Assembly (NCBI RefSeq): GCF_013523055.1
Contig: NZ_JAAMQM010000016.1
Coordinates: 1 to 64,000 of the forward strand
DNA from: Pseudomonas capeferrum
Lineage (GTDB): Bacteria; Pseudomonadota; Gammaproteobacteria; Pseudomonadales; Pseudomonadaceae
DNA length: 64,000 bases
Direction: 5' to 3'
How positions within the stretch are numbered: the first letter of the stretch is position 1; every line of letters begins with the position of its first letter. This document shows positions 8,120 to 16,751 of this stretch, in pieces. The notes under the pieces were generated by a model, which saw only the letters and a list, made by a program, of their open reading frames with translations, had not been told where the DNA came from and made no database searches. Position numbers and translations under genes: made by a program.

Positions 8120-9574
8120 TCACATCGGCGGTGACTGCTCTGGCTTGTCCTTGTTGACGCCCGGCACATGCAGAGTGCCCTCGGCCACCTGACCCTCGAG
8201 CTGCGGTTGGGTCACCCAGGTCAGGATGTCGTAATAGCGCCGGATGTTGGCCACGAAGTGTACCGGCTCCCCGCCACGCGCGTAGCCATAGCGCGTCTTG
8301 CTGTACCACTTCTTCTGCGCCAGGCGCGGCAGCATCTTCTTCACGTCCAGCCACTTGTTCGGGTTCAGGCCCTCGCGCTTGGCCAGGGTGCGCGCGTCCT
8401 CCAGATGGCCGCTGCCGACGTTGTAGGCGGCCAGGGCGAACCAGGTGCGATCAGGCTCCTCGATGCTGTCATCGAGCTGTTCCTTGACCATCATGAAGTA
8501 CTTGGCGCCTCCCTGAATGCTCTGTTTGGGGTCCAGCCGATTGGACACGCCCACGGCTTGCGCGGTGCGCTGGGTCAGCATCATCAGGCCGCGTACACCG
8601 GTCTTGGACGTGACTTCGGGCTGCCACATGGATTCCTGATAGCCGATCGCCGCCAGCAGCCGCCAGTCGACCTGCTCGACCTTGGCCGAAGCGTGGAAGT
8701 GTTTCTCGTACTTGGGCAGGCGCTGTTGAAGGTGCTGGGCAAAGGTGTAGGCGCCGACATAGCCGAGCACGTCGACATGGCCGTAGTAACGATCCTTGAG
8801 ACGCTGCAAGGTGCCGTTCTTCTGAGCCTTGTCGAGAAAATCGTTGATCTCGTTGAGCAGGCTGTTGTCTTCGCCAGCGGCAACGGCCCAGCGCTGGTCG
8901 CGGGCGTCGCCCAGGTCGAAGGCCACGCGCACCTTGGGGAAGTAGACCTGGTTCATCGCCAGCTCGTTGGAGTCGACCAGGGTCAGGTCGATCTGCCCCT
9001 CATCGACCATGCGCAGCAGGTCTACTACCTCCACGGCGTCGGACTCTTCGTATTCGAGCGCCGAATACTGCTTTTTCAGCGCAGCCAGCTGTTCCGCGTG
9101 GCTGCTGCCCTTGAGCACCATGATCTTCTTGCCTACCAGGCCCCTGGCATCGGTCGGGCGCGAGCGGCCGTTGCGGTAGATGATCTGCGGGGTGACTTCC
9201 AGGTAAGGGTGGGAGAACTTCGCCTGGACGCTGCGCTTCTCGCTGCTGACCAGCCCGGCGGCGGCGAGCACGGGGCCGGCGGGCTTGCCCAGCTGATTGA
9301 ACATCTCGTCGAGGTTGTCGGCCGTCTCGATCTCCAGCTCGACGCCCAGGTCGTCGGCAAAGCGCTTGACCAGCTCGTATTCGAAACCGGTATCGCCGTT
9401 GCGATCCTGGAAATAGGTAGCCGGGCTGTTGCGGGTAACCACGCGCAGCACACCGTCCTCCTTGACACGCTCGAGTGTGCTAGGTTTTTCAACACAGGCA
9501 CCGAGCATCAGGAAGAGTCCGGTTGCGAAGAGCCATCTGGCGCAACGCTGGCGCAAAGCAGTGTGGGCGAACAT
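8120..9574 (-). CDS. mltF: Membrane-bound lytic murein transglycosylase F
   Basis: A 484-residue two-domain protein. A lipoprotein signal ends at L-G-A-C27. Next comes a periplasmic solute-binding domain (about residues 40-265, starting LERVKEDGVLRVVTRNSPAT), then an SLT/goose-lysozyme catalytic domain with the catalytic glutamate in AAIGYQESMWQP and the later ALAAYNVGSGH motif. MltF cleaves the MurNAc-GlcNAc bond of peptidoglycan, forming 1,6-anhydro ends, at the outer membrane. The start is ATG 9574, immediately before the signal; the ORF extension to 9730 is non-coding. It is divergent from purL, the usual Pseudomonas order. Confidence 0.94.
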   Translation of the reverse strand: MFAHTALRQRCARWLFATGLFLMLGACVEKPSTLERVKEDGVLRVVTRNSPATYFQDRNGDTGFEYELVKRFADDLGVELEIETADNLDEMFNQLGKPAGPVLAAAGLVSSEKRSVQAKFSHPYLEVTPQIIYRNGRSRPTDARGLVGKKIMVLKGSSHAEQLAALKKQYSALEYEESDAVEVVDLLRMVDEGQIDLTLVDSNELAMNQVYFPKVRVAFDLGDARDQRWAVAAGEDNSLLNEINDFLDKAQKNGTLQRLKDRYYGHVDVLGYVGAYTFAQHLQQRLPKYEKHFHASAKVEQVDWRLLAAIGYQESMWQPEVTSKTGVRGLMMLTQRTAQAVGVSNRLDPKQSIQGGAKYFMMVKEQLDDSIEEPDRTWFALAAYNVGSGHLEDARTLAKREGLNPNKWLDVKKMLPRLAQKKWYSKTRYGYARGGEPVHFVANIRRYYDILTWVTQPQLEGQVAEGTLHVPGVNKDKPEQSPPM

Positions 9575-9815
9575 AGGTTGCAGTATACGCAAAGCGCCGG
9601 TCCCGCCATATCTCGACAATGCCGAGCTTGTCTGGTAGCGAGTTTTCCGATATGGGGCGTTGGCTTTTCTTACAGCCTGTTTTCTGACCCTGAAGTCCGG
9701 TTCAGGCACCGACATGTGGTCGGGCAGCAATACCCTGTTGCGGGTGCCGAAAGCCGCGGATTTAGGCTAGAATGCACGGCCTCTAAGCACACCCCTTCCT
9801 GAGGCTGTCCCGACG
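9575..9815. promoter_or_regulatory. Divergent mltF/purL promoter region
   Basis: 241 bases between divergent starts. No ORF, PurR-type palindrome or riboswitch-like structure is obvious. A TAGGCTAGAATGCACGG-like stretch near 9763-9780 could hold a -10 element for purL, but this is weak. Confidence 0.35.
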
Positions 9816-12800
9816 ATGTTGATCCTGCGCGGCGCTCCTGCCCTTTCTGCCTTTCGCCACGGTAAATTACTCGAGCAACTGAGCCAGAAAGTCCCCGCTG
9901 TTACTGGTTTGTATGCCGAATTTGCCCACTTCGCCGAGGTCGATGGCGAACTGACCGCCGACCAACAGCAGGTGCTGGGTCGGTTGCTCAAGTACGGTCC
10001 GAGCGTCCCGGTGCAGGAGCCGACGGGCCGCCTGTTCCTGGTGGTGCCTCGCCTGGGCACCATTTCGCCCTGGTCGAGCAAGGCCAGCGACATCGCCCAC
10101 AACTGCGGGCTGCAGAACATCCGGCGCCTGGAACGCGGCATCGCCTATCACGTCAGTGGCGAGCTGAGCGACGCCGACGCTGCCCTCGTCAACGCCACGC
10201 TGCATGACCGCATGACCCAGCGCGTGCTGACCCGCCTGGAAGAAGCCACCGACCTGTTCAGCCATGCCCAGCCCAAGCCGTTGACTGCCGTCGACGTCCT
10301 CGGCGGTGGTCGTGCCGCGCTGGAGCAGGCCAACGTCGAACTGGGCCTGGCCCTGGCCGAAGACGAGATCGACTACCTGGTCGCCGCCTTCCAGGGTCTC
10401 AAGCGCAACCCGCACGACATCGAACTGATGATGTTCGCCCAGGCCAACTCCGAGCACTGCCGCCACAAGATCTTCAACGCCAGTTGGGATATCGATGGCC
10501 AGAGCCAGGAAAAAAGCCTGTTCGGCATGATCAAGAACACCTACCAGATGCACAGCGAAGGCGTGCTGTCCGCTTACAAGGACAACGCTTCGGTGATCGT
10601 CGGCAGCGTCGCCGGCCGCTTCTATCCGAATCCCGATACCCGCCAGTACGGCGCGGTGCAGGAGCCGGTGCACATCCTGATGAAGGTCGAGACGCACAAC
10701 CACCCGACCGCCATCTCGCCATTCGCCGGCGCCTCCACCGGCTCCGGCGGCGAAATCCGCGACGAGGGCGCGACCGGCCGTGGCGCCAAGCCCAAGGCGG
10801 GCCTGACCGGCTTCACCGTTTCCAACCTGCGGATCCCCGGTTTCGAGCAGCCTTGGGAGAAGCCGTACGGCAAGCCCGAGCGCATCGTCAACGCCCTCGA
10901 CATCATGATCGACGGCCCGCTGGGCGGCGCTGCCTTCAACAACGAATTCGGGCGTCCGGCACTGACCGGTTACTTCCGCACCTTCGAGCAGTCGATCGAC
11001 ACTCCGCACGGCGATGAAGTGCGCGGCTACCACAAGCCGATCATGCTGGCGGGCGGCCTGGGCAACATCCGTGAAGACCACGTGCAGAAGGGCGAGATCA
11101 CCGTCGGTGCCAAGCTCATCGTCCTCGGCGGCCCGGCGATGCTGATCGGCCTGGGCGGCGGCGCGGCCTCTTCGGTCGCCACGGGTGCCAGTTCGGCCGA
11201 CCTGGATTTCGCCTCGGTACAGCGCGAGAACCCTGAGATGGAGCGCCGTTGCCAGGAGGTCATCGACCGTTGCTGGCAGCTGGGCGACGAGAACCCGATT
11301 GCCTTCATCCACGACGTTGGTGCGGGCGGTATCTCCAATGCCTTCCCGGAGCTGGTCAATGACGGTGGCCGCGGTGGTCGCTTCGAACTGCGCAACGTGC
11401 CCAACGACGAGCCGGGCATGGCCCCGCATGAAATCTGGAGCAACGAATCGCAGGAGCGCTACGTGCTCGCGGTCGATGCGGCCAACTTCGAGCGTTTCAA
11501 GGCCATCTGCGAGCGCGAGCGTTGCCCTTACGCCGTGGTCGGTGAAGCCACCGAAGAGCCACACCTGACCGTCACCGACAGCCACTTCGGCAATACCCCG
11601 GTGGACATGCCGCTCGACGTCCTGCTCGGCAAGCCGCCGCGCATGCACCGCTCGGTAACCCGTGAAGCCGAACTGGGCGATGACTTCGACCCGGCCACCC
11701 TGGAACTTGCCGATTCGGTCGAACGCGTATTGCGTCATCCGGCCGTGGCGAGCAAGAGCTTCCTGATCACCATCGGCGACCGCAGCATCACCGGCCTGGT
11801 AGCCCGCGACCAGATGGTCGGCCCTTGGCAGGTCCCGGTGGCCGACTGCGCCGTCACCGCTACCAGCTTCGACGTCTATACCGGCGAAGCCATGGCCATG
11901 GGCGAGCGTACGCCGCTGGCCCTGCTCGACGCCCCGGCCTCCGGTCGCATGGCCATCGGCGAGACCCTGACCAACCTGGCCGCGTCACGCATTGGCAAGC
12001 TCTCCGACATCAAGCTGTCGGCCAACTGGATGTCCGCCGCCGGTCATCCGGGTGAAGATGCCCGCCTGTACGACACGGTCAAGGCCGTGGGCATGGAGCT
12101 GTGTCCGGAGCTGGGCCTGACCATTCCGGTGGGCAAGGACTCCATGTCGATGAAGACCAAATGGAGCGACGAGGGCGCCGAGAAGAGCGTCACCTCGCCG
12201 ATGTCCCTGATCGTCAGTGGCTTCGCTCCCGTGGTCGACATTCGCAAGACCCTGACCCCTCAGTTGCGCATGGACAAGGGCGAGACCGACCTGATCCTCA
12301 TCGACCTGGGCCGTGGTCAGAACCGCATGGGCGCCTCCATCCTCGCCCAGACCCACGGCAAGCTGGCCAGCCGGGCGCCCGACGTCGATGACGCCGAAGA
12401 CCTCAAGGCATTCTTCGCCGTGATCCAGGGGCTCAATGCCGACGGACACCTGCTGGCCTACCACGACCGTTCCGACGGTGGCCTGGCGACTACCGTGCTG
12501 GAAATGGCCTTTGCCGGTCATTGCGGCCTCGGGCTGGAGCTCGACACCCTCACCAGCCGCCGCGAGAAGGCCGCCGCCATCCTCTTCAACGAAGAGCTGG
12601 GCGCCGTGATCCAGGTACGCCGGGACGCTACCCCGGTCGTGCTGGCACAGTTCAGCGCCGCGGGCCTGGGCGAGGACTGCGTCGCGGTGATCGGCCAGCC
12701 GATCAACAATGCCGAAGTCGTCATCCGTCTCAATGGCGAAGTGCTGTTCAAGGGCGACCGCCGCCTGCTGCAGCGCCAGTGGGCAGAAACCAGCTACCAG

Positions 12801-13715
12801 ATCCAGCGCCTGCGCGACAACGTCGACTGTGCCGAGCAGGAGTTCGACGCCCTGCTGGAAGAAGACAACCCGGGCCTGAGCGCCAAGCTCGGCTTCGACG
12901 TCAACGAAGACATCGCCGCGCCGTACATCAAGACCGGCGTGCGTCCTCAGGTCGCGGTCCTGCGCGAGCAGGGCGTCAACGGCCAGGTCGAAATGGCCGC
13001 GGCCTTCGACCGCGCCGGCTTCAGCGCGATCGACGTGCACATGAGCGATATCCTCGCCGGCCGTGTCGACTTCGCCGACTTCAAGGGCCTGGTGGCCTGC
13101 GGTGGCTTCTCCTACGGCGACGTGCTCGGCGCTGGTGAAGGCTGGGCCAAGTCGGCGCTGTTCAACAGCCGTGCCCGTGATGCCTTCCAGGCCTTCTTCG
13201 AGCGCAACGACAGCTTCGCCCTGGGGGTGTGCAACGGTTGCCAGATGATGTCCAACCTGCACGAACTGATCCCCGGCACCGAGTTCTGGCCGCACTTCGT
13301 GCGCAATCGCTCGGAGCAGTTCGAGGCGCGCGTGGCCATGGTCGAGGTGCAGAAGTCCAATTCGATCTTCCTGCAGGGCATGGCCGGTTCGCGCATGCCG
13401 ATCGCCATCGCTCACGGCGAAGGCCATGCCGAGTTCGCCAGCGAGCAAGCGCTGCTTGAAGCCGACCTCTCCGGCACCGTGGCCCTGCGCTATGTCGATA
13501 ACCACGGCAAGGTGACCGAAGCCTATCCGGCGAACCCGAACAGCTCGCCGCGCGGCATTACCGGCCTCACCAGCCGTGATGGTCGCGTGACCATCATGAT
13601 GCCGCACCCCGAGCGGGTATTCCGTGCCGTGCAGAACTCCTGGCGCCCGGACGACTGGCAGGAAGACGGCGCCTGGATGCGCATGTTCCGCAACGCGCGG
13701 GTTTGGGTGAACTGA
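9816..13715 (+). CDS. purL: Phosphoribosylformylglycinamidine synthase (FGAM synthase)
   Basis: A 1299-residue large-type PurL, which makes FGAM from FGAR, ATP and glutamine in de novo purine synthesis. Domains in order: N-terminal PurS-like domain, linker, two AIRS-type ATP-binding halves (VETHNHPTAISPFAGASTGS near residue 290; HDRSDGGLATTVLEMAFAG near 885) and a C-terminal class I glutamine amidotransferase with the nucleophile in GVCNGCQM near residue 1140 and a late PHPERV motif. The length matches gamma-proteobacterial PurL. It begins at ATG 9816 with MLILRGAPALS, the usual start. It runs straight into a NIF3-like gene two bases downstream. Confidence 0.97.
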   Translation: MLILRGAPALSAFRHGKLLEQLSQKVPAVTGLYAEFAHFAEVDGELTADQQQVLGRLLKYGPSVPVQEPTGRLFLVVPRLGTISPWSSKASDIAHNCGLQNIRRLERGIAYHVSGELSDADAALVNATLHDRMTQRVLTRLEEATDLFSHAQPKPLTAVDVLGGGRAALEQANVELGLALAEDEIDYLVAAFQGLKRNPHDIELMMFAQANSEHCRHKIFNASWDIDGQSQEKSLFGMIKNTYQMHSEGVLSAYKDNASVIVGSVAGRFYPNPDTRQYGAVQEPVHILMKVETHNHPTAISPFAGASTGSGGEIRDEGATGRGAKPKAGLTGFTVSNLRIPGFEQPWEKPYGKPERIVNALDIMIDGPLGGAAFNNEFGRPALTGYFRTFEQSIDTPHGDEVRGYHKPIMLAGGLGNIREDHVQKGEITVGAKLIVLGGPAMLIGLGGGAASSVATGASSADLDFASVQRENPEMERRCQEVIDRCWQLGDENPIAFIHDVGAGGISNAFPELVNDGGRGGRFELRNVPNDEPGMAPHEIWSNESQERYVLAVDAANFERFKAICERERCPYAVVGEATEEPHLTVTDSHFGNTPVDMPLDVLLGKPPRMHRSVTREAELGDDFDPATLELADSVERVLRHPAVASKSFLITIGDRSITGLVARDQMVGPWQVPVADCAVTATSFDVYTGEAMAMGERTPLALLDAPASGRMAIGETLTNLAASRIGKLSDIKLSANWMSAAGHPGEDARLYDTVKAVGMELCPELGLTIPVGKDSMSMKTKWSDEGAEKSVTSPMSLIVSGFAPVVDIRKTLTPQLRMDKGETDLILIDLGRGQNRMGASILAQTHGKLASRAPDVDDAEDLKAFFAVIQGLNADGHLLAYHDRSDGGLATTVLEMAFAGHCGLGLELDTLTSRREKAAAILFNEELGAVIQVRRDATPVVLAQFSAAGLGEDCVAVIGQPINNAEVVIRLNGEVLFKGDRRLLQRQWAETSYQIQRLRDNVDCAEQEFDALLEEDNPGLSAKLGFDVNEDIAAPYIKTGVRPQVAVLREQGVNGQVEMAAAFDRAGFSAIDVHMSDILAGRVDFADFKGLVACGGFSYGDVLGAGEGWAKSALFNSRARDAFQAFFERNDSFALGVCNGCQMMSNLHELIPGTEFWPHFVRNRSEQFEARVAMVEVQKSNSIFLQGMAGSRMPIAIAHGEGHAEFASEQALLEADLSGTVALRYVDNHGKVTEAYPANPNSSPRGITGLTSRDGRVTIMMPHPERVFRAVQNSWRPDDWQEDGAWMRMFRNARVWVN

Positions 13716-13717
13716 GC

Positions 13718-14029
13718 ATGCACAAGCTCGCCTTCTTCGTTCCGCCCAGCCACGTGGACGTGGTCAAGGCTGCCGTATTCGCCGCCGGTGGCGGACGTAT
13801 CGGCGACTATGACCATTGCGCGTGGCAGGTGCTGGGCCAAGGCCAGTTCCGCCCCCTCGATGGCAGCCAGCCCTACCTGGGGCAGACTGGCGTAGTCGAG
13901 CGGGTGGAGGAATGGAAGGTGGAGCTGGTGGTGACCGACGACCTGATCACTCAGGTCGTCGCTGCGCTCAAGCAGAACCATCCTTACGAGACACCGGCGT
14001 ATGAGGTGTGGCGGCTGGCTGACATCTGA
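13718..14029 (+). CDS. Short NIF3/YqfO-like protein
   Basis: A 103-residue protein corresponding to the inserted CutA-like domain of NIF3/YqfO proteins: MHKLAFFVPPSHVDVVKAAV, then GGGRIGDYDHCAWQ and the C-terminal ALKQNHPYETPAYEV. It forms a small alpha/beta fold of unknown biochemical role. The ATG 13718 lies 2 bp after the purL stop, so it is co-transcribed with purL. An intrinsic terminator follows at 14051. No catalytic residues can be assigned. Confidence 0.8.
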   Translation: MHKLAFFVPPSHVDVVKAAVFAAGGGRIGDYDHCAWQVLGQGQFRPLDGSQPYLGQTGVVERVEEWKVELVVTDDLITQVVAALKQNHPYETPAYEVWRLADI

Positions 14030-14050
14030 CCACATTCGAGCGAATTCAGA

Positions 14051-14092
14051 GCAGCCCTTCCACGTCATCCACGTGGAGGGCTGCTTTTTTTT
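14051..14092 (+). terminator. Rho-independent terminator of the purL unit
   Basis: GCAGCCC and TCCACGT pair with ACGTGGA and GGGCTGC (one bulged T, loop CATCC), followed by a run of eight T. It lies 22 bases after the NIF3-like stop and separates the core purL block from the island-like genes that follow. Confidence 0.9.
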
Positions 14093-14313
14093 AGGCGGCA
14101 TAAGATTGTTCTGAACCTCTGAGCGTAGCCAGGGGCTCATGCACGTACATGCAAATGGCTATAGATACCAAAATACATTATGTCGTTAATGAGATGGACC
14201 ATCACTATAAAAATAGTATGCCCGGCGATTTCTAGCATTTTTGTCAGGTGACGTGCCTAGCCAGGCCGCGATAAAAAGGAGTCTAGGTAAGACGAGCAGC
14301 CGGGAGGCTAGGC

Positions 14314-16575
14314 ATGACCATCTTGACGATCTACTTTTGTGGAACGAGCTCCACAAAGTTCGATGATACTAACCCCTTGTACTGGCAAGGCGAGCTGATC
14401 GCTCACCTGGCGGCCTCAACCATGAGTAGAGAGTTCGCGGAGTGGGTGGTTATAGATGGTCCTGGAAGCGATAACCTGCAAGCGGATGACTTTTGGACAG
14501 AATTCATCAACTACAGTTATTTTTCTGGTGCTACGTTCGGTAATGGATGGGAGGAAAATGTCAGGCATGCCCTTCATATTATCAAGGGGAATTTTAACTG
14601 GCAGCGTCAAAAGCTTACTGCCAAGCAGTATGAACTATTAAAGGCTGCAGGTATTCCAATCAACGACGCGACAGCCAGCGGGCACTACTTAAAAACCTAC
14701 GACTACGGGGATAGAAAGGTTACCCAGCAGCAGTTGCAGGCCCAGATTGTGAGAACATTTAGAAAGGATGGCGTGATTCCGGCGAAAGTGAACCTGGTGG
14801 GGTGGAGTCGCGGTGGGGTCAGTTGTCACATGCTCGCAAACGCCATGTTCGAAGACGATGAACTTAAGCATATTCCTGTTAATATTCTTGCTATTGACCC
14901 TGTCCCAGGCCCAGGTAATTTTCAACCTAATAAAGTGACGTTGAAAAGTAATGTGAAAGAGTATGTCGGTTTCTATGCGCGCAACGAACACTCGAAGGGG
15001 TTCAGCTGCGTGATACCCAAGACCGATCCCAAGACATCCATTCATGTCTATCCCATCGCTGGAAGACACGCTACCTTGGTCGGCAATGCAGGGGCTGATG
15101 GCGTTTCCGGCGGTAGGGTGGCCAAAGAACCTGGTCTTATCGTTCGCCACTTCTCGGAGTGTTGCCTGGCCACATGGGGTACCCCACTTGAGAAAAAGCT
15201 CGACCTGAGTGGGGGGCAACTTCTTAAGTATATTGGCAGTATCGAGGAGTCTGCCACCCTTTACCAGACAATGGAGAGTACCGTATACGTGGTCGGGACC
15301 GATACCACTGATGGCGAGCGCACGGTCTCATACGGCAATGAAGGAAGAAAGTTTTCTTCCATCCAAGGGCAACCCTATAACCCTACTACCGGCTTGGCTT
15401 CCAGCTGGTACGAAGTCCTCGCTTCCTCGCCCCTGTTCGATGCCAACAAAGCTTATTGGTCAGACACGCTGGCATCCAGCGAAGAACAATTGTTTTTCAC
15501 AGGAGTGCAGGTCCGGTCAGGCGATAAGCTGAGCGTGGTCACCGAGGGCGAGCTTACCGTAGATGACACCCAGACGAGCGGAGGGCAGGCAGGACAGTCT
15601 GCCCGCCAGTCTGATCTGCTCCGCATCTATGTTGGCTATATTCAGGAAACCTTACCTGCGCCGACGACTGACCCCGAGCTCCCGGATAACGTGCTTGACC
15701 CCTCAAAAGGTGATTTCGAATTCGGCGTGGACATTGTGATTCCAGCCATAGAAGGATTTGAAGCGCCTTATAAGGTCACCGTCATATGGAGCACCTCGGC
15801 AGGTGGCTACTTCGAGGATGAACAAGAGGTTGATACTGACAAGGCGCTTTCAGCGTTTCTGATTCCTCGAGAGGAACTAGAGCTCAAGGGTGATAAGCCC
15901 GTCGATGTCGAAGTTTATTATGTGGTGACGAAGGAAGGAAAGCCAGACCATGCGTCGGCCGACTTGTGTTTTAAAATTGCCGAGCCTTCGATGCTGATTC
16001 CGCGCATTGAAGTCAATCAGGGAGTCATGAAAATCGACGGCGGCGCTGTTGAAGTATACCAGGCCCGCGGTGGCGTTTTTGTATCTGCAGGTTGGCGTAC
16101 CCAACGCGGCTATAACGTCGCGCGCCAACAAAGAAGACCCGAGGGAGGACTGGGGCCGTTCACTTTTAGTTGCAGCAATAAGGACATTGCGTCTGTCGAT
16201 AACGAAGGGTATGTGACAGGCTTGAAAAATGGCGCGGCTACTATCATTGTCACCGACAGCCGGAACGACACGGCGACCTACCGAATAGAAGTATCAGGGT
16301 GTTTCAATGTCTATCTGGCGGAGGGTAACTACAACCTGATTACCGCTGAGCAGTGGTGCAGAAGAACAGGCTTGGTCCCTCTGGGGACTAGGGAGTTTCA
16401 TAAGCTTGCAGCAAAGTATGGTAAATCGCTGCCTATCACTCGGCACACGTGGACGTGCATCAGGTTGAACCACGATGCCGGTTGGTTTTATCACGCCCAG
16501 ATGAAGTCGCCGTCCTATTTTGCCAACACATACAACGGAGCCATTGTTGGCGCCATGGCCATGAAATACCACTAG
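14314..16575 (+). CDS. Large lipase-like protein with bacterial Ig domains (putative exported effector or toxin)
   Basis: A 753-residue protein without signal peptide or membrane segment. Residues 1-~310 look like an alpha/beta hydrolase: a first strand MTILTIYFCGT, the nucleophile elbow LVGWSRGGVS with S165, a possible acid D195 in LAIDPVPGPG and a possible histidine H252 in AGRHATLVGN. Residues ~468-540 resemble the Ig-like repeats of the next gene (DIVIPAIEGFEAPYKVTVIW). Residues ~618-662 form a BIG2/invasin-type domain (DIASVDNEGYVTGLKNGAAT). The last ~90 residues (WCRRTGLVPLGTREFHKLA) recall the C-type-lectin-like tips of invasins. The RBS GGGAGG precedes ATG 14314. Codon use is visibly less GC-biased than in the flanks, suggesting transfer. 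Acting on lipids is inference; the substrate is unknown. Confidence 0.65.
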   Translation: MTILTIYFCGTSSTKFDDTNPLYWQGELIAHLAASTMSREFAEWVVIDGPGSDNLQADDFWTEFINYSYFSGATFGNGWEENVRHALHIIKGNFNWQRQKLTAKQYELLKAAGIPINDATASGHYLKTYDYGDRKVTQQQLQAQIVRTFRKDGVIPAKVNLVGWSRGGVSCHMLANAMFEDDELKHIPVNILAIDPVPGPGNFQPNKVTLKSNVKEYVGFYARNEHSKGFSCVIPKTDPKTSIHVYPIAGRHATLVGNAGADGVSGGRVAKEPGLIVRHFSECCLATWGTPLEKKLDLSGGQLLKYIGSIEESATLYQTMESTVYVVGTDTTDGERTVSYGNEGRKFSSIQGQPYNPTTGLASSWYEVLASSPLFDANKAYWSDTLASSEEQLFFTGVQVRSGDKLSVVTEGELTVDDTQTSGGQAGQSARQSDLLRIYVGYIQETLPAPTTDPELPDNVLDPSKGDFEFGVDIVIPAIEGFEAPYKVTVIWSTSAGGYFEDEQEVDTDKALSAFLIPREELELKGDKPVDVEVYYVVTKEGKPDHASADLCFKIAEPSMLIPRIEVNQGVMKIDGGAVEVYQARGGVFVSAGWRTQRGYNVARQQRRPEGGLGPFTFSCSNKDIASVDNEGYVTGLKNGAATIIVTDSRNDTATYRIEVSGCFNVYLAEGNYNLITAEQWCRRTGLVPLGTREFHKLAAKYGKSLPITRHTWTCIRLNHDAGWFYHAQMKSPSYFANTYNGAIVGAMAMKYH

Positions 16576-16751
16576 GCGCTTACGCTAAGCCGCTACTACC
16601 GAAGCGCTGAGTGCCTCACAGTATTGTTCTGTTTTAAAGTTTCCGAGCTGTGCGCCGAGCTGGCTATGCCGTCATGCCGCCAGTGATTATCGCGCTTGTG
16701 CGTATGGCAAAGACATACCCTCCATCCGCTGGACCCATCAGGGGAAGACAC

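Noticed and set aside
8168..9802. 544-residue plus-strand ORF opposite mltF
   Set aside because: Shadow of a well-recognised lytic transglycosylase gene; no domain pattern.
9867..11738. 623-residue and, further on, 540-residue minus-strand ORFs inside purL
   Set aside because: Antisense to a complete PurL; composition is H/V/D-rich with no recognisable motif.
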